Source: Membranipora membranacea (lineage: Eukaryota > Bryozoa > Gymnolaemata > Cheilostomatida > Membraniporidae). From it: 64,000 bases of DNA. Both the position numbers and the translations under genes were made by a program. A model generated the notes under the pieces. That model was not told where the DNA came from and made no database searches. It saw nothing but the letters and a program-made list of their open reading frames with translations. The stretch is taken from the NCBI GenBank assembly GCA_914767715.1, contig OU612071.1:12755493-12819492 (forward strand). Reading direction: 5' to 3'. How positions within the stretch are numbered: the stretch's first letter is position 1; each line of letters opens with the position of its first letter. Positions 59,431 to 64,000 of the stretch are shown here, piece after piece.

Positions 59431-61529
59431 TCATACGTCTTCTAAGATGAGCGGCTCCTCATCATGCACCGGCCTCTGAGTCTCAGTGCCGTAAGGCTTT
59501 GAAAAGTTTGAGGTTGTATCTTGTCCCTTAGCACATGCACATAGTTTTATTCTGATTGCCTCGTTTTGTTTTTGCGTCTTTCTTTTCTCTTGTGCTCTTT
59601 CTTTTATTAGCTATTGCAAGAAAGGTAAGACATTATATAATATAATAATATTATAATAATACACATAATAAAATATAATTATAAAGGTTGAATTAACCAG
59701 CTTACAATGTATTAAATGTTACATAATACAGTGTAAGCTGGTTAATTCAAATTATATTATTCAAAACTCCTGTTAATTCATTCAAGTAAGACCTCAATGC
59801 ATTCTAATGTCACATTATTCAAACTCTGCTCAGTTGAAACAAATTTTGTGGTCCCCAGCAGCCTTTACTGCGCTAAAATTGGCTGCCAGAAACCCCAAAC
59901 CCCAAAACCCCAAACCCCAAACTCTGGTTGTAAACCTTGGTAACCTAGGCAGTAAAGGCTTTGTTGTATTTTAACTGCCAATGTTAATTTCTTGTTTTAC
60001 CTATAGGGTTAAATTTTTGTAAAATATACTGTCCCCAGAGGTTTGAATTGTGTGAACTGCACTGTAGTAATACAGCAATATGGCAATACCAAATAAGGCT
60101 GGATCTACAACCGAGATGGCAAATATGAACAATTGATTGAAAAGGTTAGTGTCCTTCAGAATCACCAATAGTTCTAAATCCAAACATACCACCATTTCAA
60201 CCCTTATAAGGCTCAACACCATTGATTTCAGAGTGGAATAAAAGTTGGTAGGTTTAGATTTTGAACGTTGACATTGATAGGTTGTAATTTGGTCGAATCA
60301 TATAAATCGAATCGATATTTTAAATTTGTTGGACTCAAGTTTCAACGTTCACAGTCACAAATCTAAACCCACCTACCAGCTATTTTGCCCAGGAAAGAGG
60401 TGAGTAGCGGGAACTGTAAGATCGAGAACCAGTCTTTGATCTCCAGCTCTGCGGCCGATAAGTCGTTTTACGTTTATTCAAACAAACAGCTAAGAGAAGC
60501 ATTTCTATTTTGTTATCTTTTCTCCTCTCACGCCTGACATCAGCGGCCTTTTGAATTATTGCCTGAAATACAGGCTGTCAGGATGAAATACTGGCTTGTT
60601 TTAAAAGGTCCGTCCCAATAGAAAAGTGGATATATTACCCAAGTAAATCAAATATTGTGAATTCATACGGCAAATGAAAATTTTTGAAAAAAGTTGTTGT
60701 TTTTTAATTATTTTCATTTATTTAATAGATGTCAGAGGGAGGCAATAAATCACTACGATCCACTATGATCCCAATTTTATGACTTCGGAGCCGTTTTACT
60801 GCAATTAGATTCACAGGCTGTTTTAATTATATGCACTAATGGTTTTTCAGCCTGAGATCTTTAAAACCATACCAAACATGGCCTAGTTGGACTGTCACTT
60901 TAACTAGGAGTGAATTCGTGAATTTTATCTTACGCTACACAAGACTTCATAAATCTATTAGTGGATATATAAAAATACTACTCTACTGGAGTTTATGTGG
61001 GCTATAGGAAACCTGCATAGTCATGTGCATCTATTCTAAGTTCTTCGAATCAAGACGGTCACAACCACTCCTAATATTGGTCTGAAAGTAAAATCTAGAA
61101 CTAGAATCAAATTGACTCTCAAGTCCAAATCAAAAGGCATTTTAGCATCAAATAAAAGTCATATTGATTTCAAGATAGTTCTCCAACTACACCCTTAGAA
61201 TGATTCAAATAAGCATAATATCCTAAAAATAATATCTTAAATCACCCTCCACCAGTCTGAAAAGACAGTGATTATATGAGAGTATCTAACCACATCTGAT
61301 AGCTCTTCAATTAGCAGGTCATTTAGCGTCTCAATAAATCATTGCAAGGGTGAACTAGGGGAACTATCTAAAAATCAAAAAAGCGCTTAATTTTTTCTGT
61401 TTGTAATCATTTTCAGATGATATTTACCTTTGCTATTGCTTCATCCACTTGTTGAGGCTGAATTTTCTCATCGGATTCAGAACCATCGCCAGGGCTTACT
61501 TTATTATGTTTGCCTAGGCAATCACCCAT
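59431..61529 (-). CDS. Small three-exon gene, copy B (118 aa, unrecognised)
   Basis: Exons 61529-61428 (acceptor-bounded at 61556), 60562-60488 and 59610-59431, all phase 0. Identical to copy A at MGDCLGKHNK and throughout exon 2. It differs at DEAIAK (A: DEAQAK). It has seven extra residues in the charged helix (RAQEKRKTQKQNEA against RAKEKEA). The tail reads TETQRPVHDEEPLILEDV (A: AETQRQVQDEEPLILEEV). The acidic dileucine-type motif and LCACAK are kept. Conservation is strongly biased to silent changes, so both copies appear to be or to have been functional. Function unknown. Expression could differ because the upstream region is rearranged relative to copy A. Confidence 0.75.
59690..59750. 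repeat. Hairpin made of two Tigger/pogo-like ends
   Basis: Arms of about 27 bp with one mismatch (TTGAATTAACCAGCTTACA / TGTAAGCTGGTTAATTCAA) around a short loop. Copy A has only the right-hand arm. Confidence 0.75.
59851..60038. mobile_element. 172-bp insertion with 8-bp target duplication
   Basis: GTCCCCAG occurs at 59851-59858 and 60031-60038. Copy A has the empty site with a single GTCCTCAG. The insert starts CAGCCTTTACTGC, has an internal inverted match GCAGTAAAGGCT at 59949-59960, and carries five CCCCAAA/CCCCAAAA units at 59892-59922. The 8-bp duplication suggests a hAT-type event. Confidence 0.75.
60612..60902 (-). mobile_element. TIR element in small gene intron 1, inverted relative to copy A
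   Basis: The left end reads AAAAGGTCCGTCCCAATAG and the right end GGACTGTCACTTTAA: the two ends of the 24694-25022 element in exchanged order. Flanks (GGCTTGTTT left, TAGGAGTGAATTCG right) are the same as in copy A. Confidence 0.8.
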
Positions 61530-61579
61530 ATTGTTGGAGCCAGTAGTGAGCCTATTCTGTAAGTAGGAAGCAGAAAAGT

Positions 61580-61750
61580 ACTAGGCCTATCTTTTGAGTG
61601 TGAGGTTGAATCAGTAGTTGTATTAGGCCTATCCTGCGAGTGTTATGTAGAAGCAGTGTAGTAGTACTAGGCCTATCTTTTGAGTGTGACATTGATTAAG
61701 TATGAGTACTTTCTAGAAGTATCTCGTGAGTTTGAGGTAGAAGATGCAAT
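61580..61750 (+). repeat. About 45-bp tandem repeat, 3-4 units
   Basis: Units share TAGGCCTATCTTTTGAGTGT. It lies in the sequence unique to copy B, just upstream of the small gene's first known exon. Confidence 0.7.
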
Positions 61751-62225
61751 AGTGGTAGAAGTGGTAGTGAAATTATTCAGGTTGCCAGTAAACAATCGAT
61801 ACTATGAGTTCAAATGTCGTAGAACAATGAGGATCGAAGCAGTCAAGCAGAAAAAACAATTCGTCTGACTCTGTTCTAAAGTCAAAGTTCAGAGCTGCCC
61901 CAGCGAGATCTTTTTTTGTGTATTAGGGAGGCTCCGCTATACAAAGCTTACTTTGAAAAGTCGCTGCTTTATCCAGATTGAAAGTCTTGTGGACTTAATC
62001 CGCTCTGTGACAAATACTGCAATGGTGCAGGCTTGATGTGAAAGTCGATTCTTGTGATTGATTAGTAAAGCCGCTTGTAGTTGGTTTCACAATCACTACT
62101 TATACTGCGAAGCCAACTACACAGCAACGTAATTTTGTTAACAAAGGACCAATTGTGGCTTCTCTCATGATTAGGCTTTACTTCTGGTACATGTTATCTA
62201 TAAATTTAATGGAGAATTTTTTTTT

Positions 62226-63010
62226 TTAATTCTTTATTAATTATTAATTATTAGTCATACAACATAGCTGTATATCTTTTGTTTTGGTTGAGTTTATTAT
62301 TTTTATCGCAACAAATTTATAAGCTTTCATCGGACTTCTATAAGTCAAGAACTACCAGACGGAATTTCTTCAAAATTGGACATTGTAATCATACATATGT
62401 TTTCATTAGAAATTTTGAATTTTTGATATAATGATAACTATTGGCAGCAGGCAGCATATAGCAACAGCACATTTAATGGTCTTGTGTAGAAAAAAAGTTT
62501 TATCGCGTGATCAATGGCTTCATGCATGTTACATCATCAATTTAAGTTTAGTTTCAATTCATAAAAAACTATCAAGTAATGAAGCCAGTATTGATGATCA
62601 TGCAATTGCTCAATATTAGAACTGAAATCAATTGGTAAATCTAACGAAAATTTTGTTTTTTAAGTTTCATCAAGGATCGTTAGAGATTAACTAGGTTGTA
62701 TGACTATATATTTGCTTGTGAATATAGCTACGCCATCTCTAGCCGTTTCTAGTTAGGACAGAGCTCGGAAGACCAGCCTAAAGTTTATCTGTACACTAGA
62801 TCAGAAGATATATGTAGAGATATTTTTCCCCATGGCAACAACTTCAGAGCCCAATAACATTGGGTTATGCACTTCTGATTGGCTCAAAAGTATGACAGTT
62901 TGATTCAGCAGACTCAAATTGGTCCAACTCAACCCAAAATAAAAACTTGACCACATGTTGCAGTTTCACTATATTTTCACTAAAAGGCTTATTGTGAACA
63001 ATACGTCATG
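62226..63010. other. Intergenic, nothing recognised
   Basis: AT-rich with poly-T and AATTATT runs. The short frame at 62431-62619 has no domain. Confidence 0.4.
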
Positions 63011-63014
63011 ATTG

Positions 63015-64000
63015 CAAATGCCGGGTTTTGATGTGTTGCATCCCTTTTTATTTACCCGGTTACACTCAGATTAGAAAAGACTGAGGAGTTTCAAGTCGTG
63101 GCGGCGGGTTAATTATTTATATTAAGGCAACCTTGAAATTTTAGAGATTGGACACATTGACATGCTAGGGAGCAGAAATTTTGGCTATCAAAGTTGTTGC
63201 ACCCGCATCTGAATTTGTTCTTGTGCTGGTGTACAACCCTCCCTGCACAGCCAGTCAGATCATTGAGCAGTTTGAAAGTATTATTGGAAACAAACTTTCT
63301 TTAAAAGTCAACAATCATGTCAGGGGATTTTAATATAGACTGGTCAAAAGAGTCTACCATAAAAGAAAAATTTGACACCCTTATGTCCCTGCATAGTTTC
63401 AACCAAGTAATTGATTCTCCTACAAGGTGTTTTAAAGAATCGAAAACAAGAATAAATCTTACATTCACAAACCGCAAAAAAATCTTATTCAAAGTCAAAA
63501 AATCAAAAATTGTGACATCAGTGATCACTTTTCTGTTGAGTGCCAGCTTAATCTAAAGAAATCGAAACATACATATTCATATATAAAAAAGAGAGACTTC
63601 AGAAAATTTGATGAATATGAGTTTTTTGAATGTGCTAAGTATATCAATTTCCATTGTATTGAAATTTGTCATTGTGTTCACCAGGCTGCTGAATTGTTAG
63701 AAAAAAAAGTACGTGATCTCACAGGTCAACTTGCGCCATTTAAAACTCAGAAATTCAGAGATAAAAAATCCATCTGTTGGAAAAATTCCGAAGTTACCTC
63801 GCTAGAGACTAAAAATGCTTTTGATAACTTTATTGACTCAACCTTTGACAAATCTTCGAGGTCTGGGGACATTTATAAGGCTTCCAGAAATAAGAACAAC
63901 AATGCAATCAGAGACGCACAAAAGGCAGAAATGGGTAATATCTTAGATGACCCATCTTTATCAAAGAGGGAGAAAATTCAAATTTTCAAGGGCACAAACA
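63015..64000 (+). pseudogene. Non-LTR retrotransposon endonuclease ORF, runs off the window
   Basis: Plus-strand frames show parts of an apurinic-type endonuclease: RGGGLIIYIKAT (63098 onwards), FVLVLVYNPPCTASQ (near 63215), GDFNIDWSKES (near 63322) and SDHFSVECQLNLKKSK (63520 onwards). A long open frame then follows to the window end (KFDEYEFFE, DLTGQLAPFKTQKFRDKK, SGDIYKASRNKNN), the linker before the RT. Stops and frameshifts occur before 63550. The downstream part is open, so the RT may lie beyond the window. Confidence 0.75.

Larger units (their letters stand above)
58870..62225. repeat. Segmental duplication, copy B
   Basis: Collinear with 23110-25620. Differences are a flipped TIR element (60612-60902), an 8-bp-TSD insertion (59859-60030), a hairpin (59690-59750), a shorter minisatellite after the small gene's stop, and about 580 bp of extra sequence at 61575-62155 upstream of that gene. 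Confidence 0.9.

Noticed and set aside
59892-59922. Telomeric repeat / chromosome end
   Set aside because: Only about five CCCCAAA units inside a small insertion with a target duplication; interstitial.

Overview
This is eukaryotic, AT-rich DNA. Genes are split by many short introns with ordinary GT-AG boundaries, and the rest is crowded with mobile-element debris (Ty1/copia, BEL/Pao, non-LTR, MITEs, a tRNA-derived SINE). The repertoire of pentraxin, F-type lectin and PAN domains points to a marine invertebrate. A cnidarian such as a coral or anemone is my best guess, but the sequence does not settle it.

The core is a cluster of secreted-lectin genes. Five loci descend from one ancestor encoding a signal peptide, a coiled coil, a short Gly-X-Y collagen stalk, a Cys pair and a pentraxin domain. 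Copy A (minus, 12.2-17.1 kb) and copy C (plus, 43.3-48.2 kb) have complete open frames across seven coding exons with matching phases. Copy B (plus, 37.0-41.3 kb) is a decayed full-length copy, D (plus, 52.0-53.1 kb) lost its middle exons, and E (minus, 33.5-34.5 kb) is a fragment. A, B, C and D share a conserved promoter/5'UTR block of about 110 bp. Interleaved with them are three F-type-lectin (fucolectin-like) loci: F (minus, 3.9-5.8 kb, with a PAN domain), G (plus, 30.7-31.8 kb, complete frame) and a dead remnant at 50.3 kb. The cluster looks like block duplication of a pentraxin plus F-type-lectin pair, with their flanks.

A second story is a segmental duplication, 23.1-25.6 kb against 58.9-62.2 kb. 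Each copy holds a three-exon gene on the minus strand for a small unrecognised protein (111 and 118 aa). The copies differ mainly at synonymous sites. Between them a TIR element in intron 1 is flipped, an 8-bp-TSD insertion carrying a CCCCAAA run is present in only one, and a 10-bp minisatellite after the stop differs in length.

Mobile and repeat layout: a segment R1 in four copies (1-2.6, 6.7-8.6, 10.5-11.4, 32.4-33.4 kb); non-LTR retrotransposon pieces at 8.7-9.6, 20.2, 27.6-28.9 and 63.0-64.0 kb; a BEL/Pao fragment at 26.5 kb; a copia element with both LTRs and target duplication at 53.8-57.5 kb; a long-arm foldback at 49.3-50.1 kb; and a TIR element carrying a MADF-like reading frame at 50.5-51.2 kb. 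No rRNA, tRNA gene or CRISPR array was seen.
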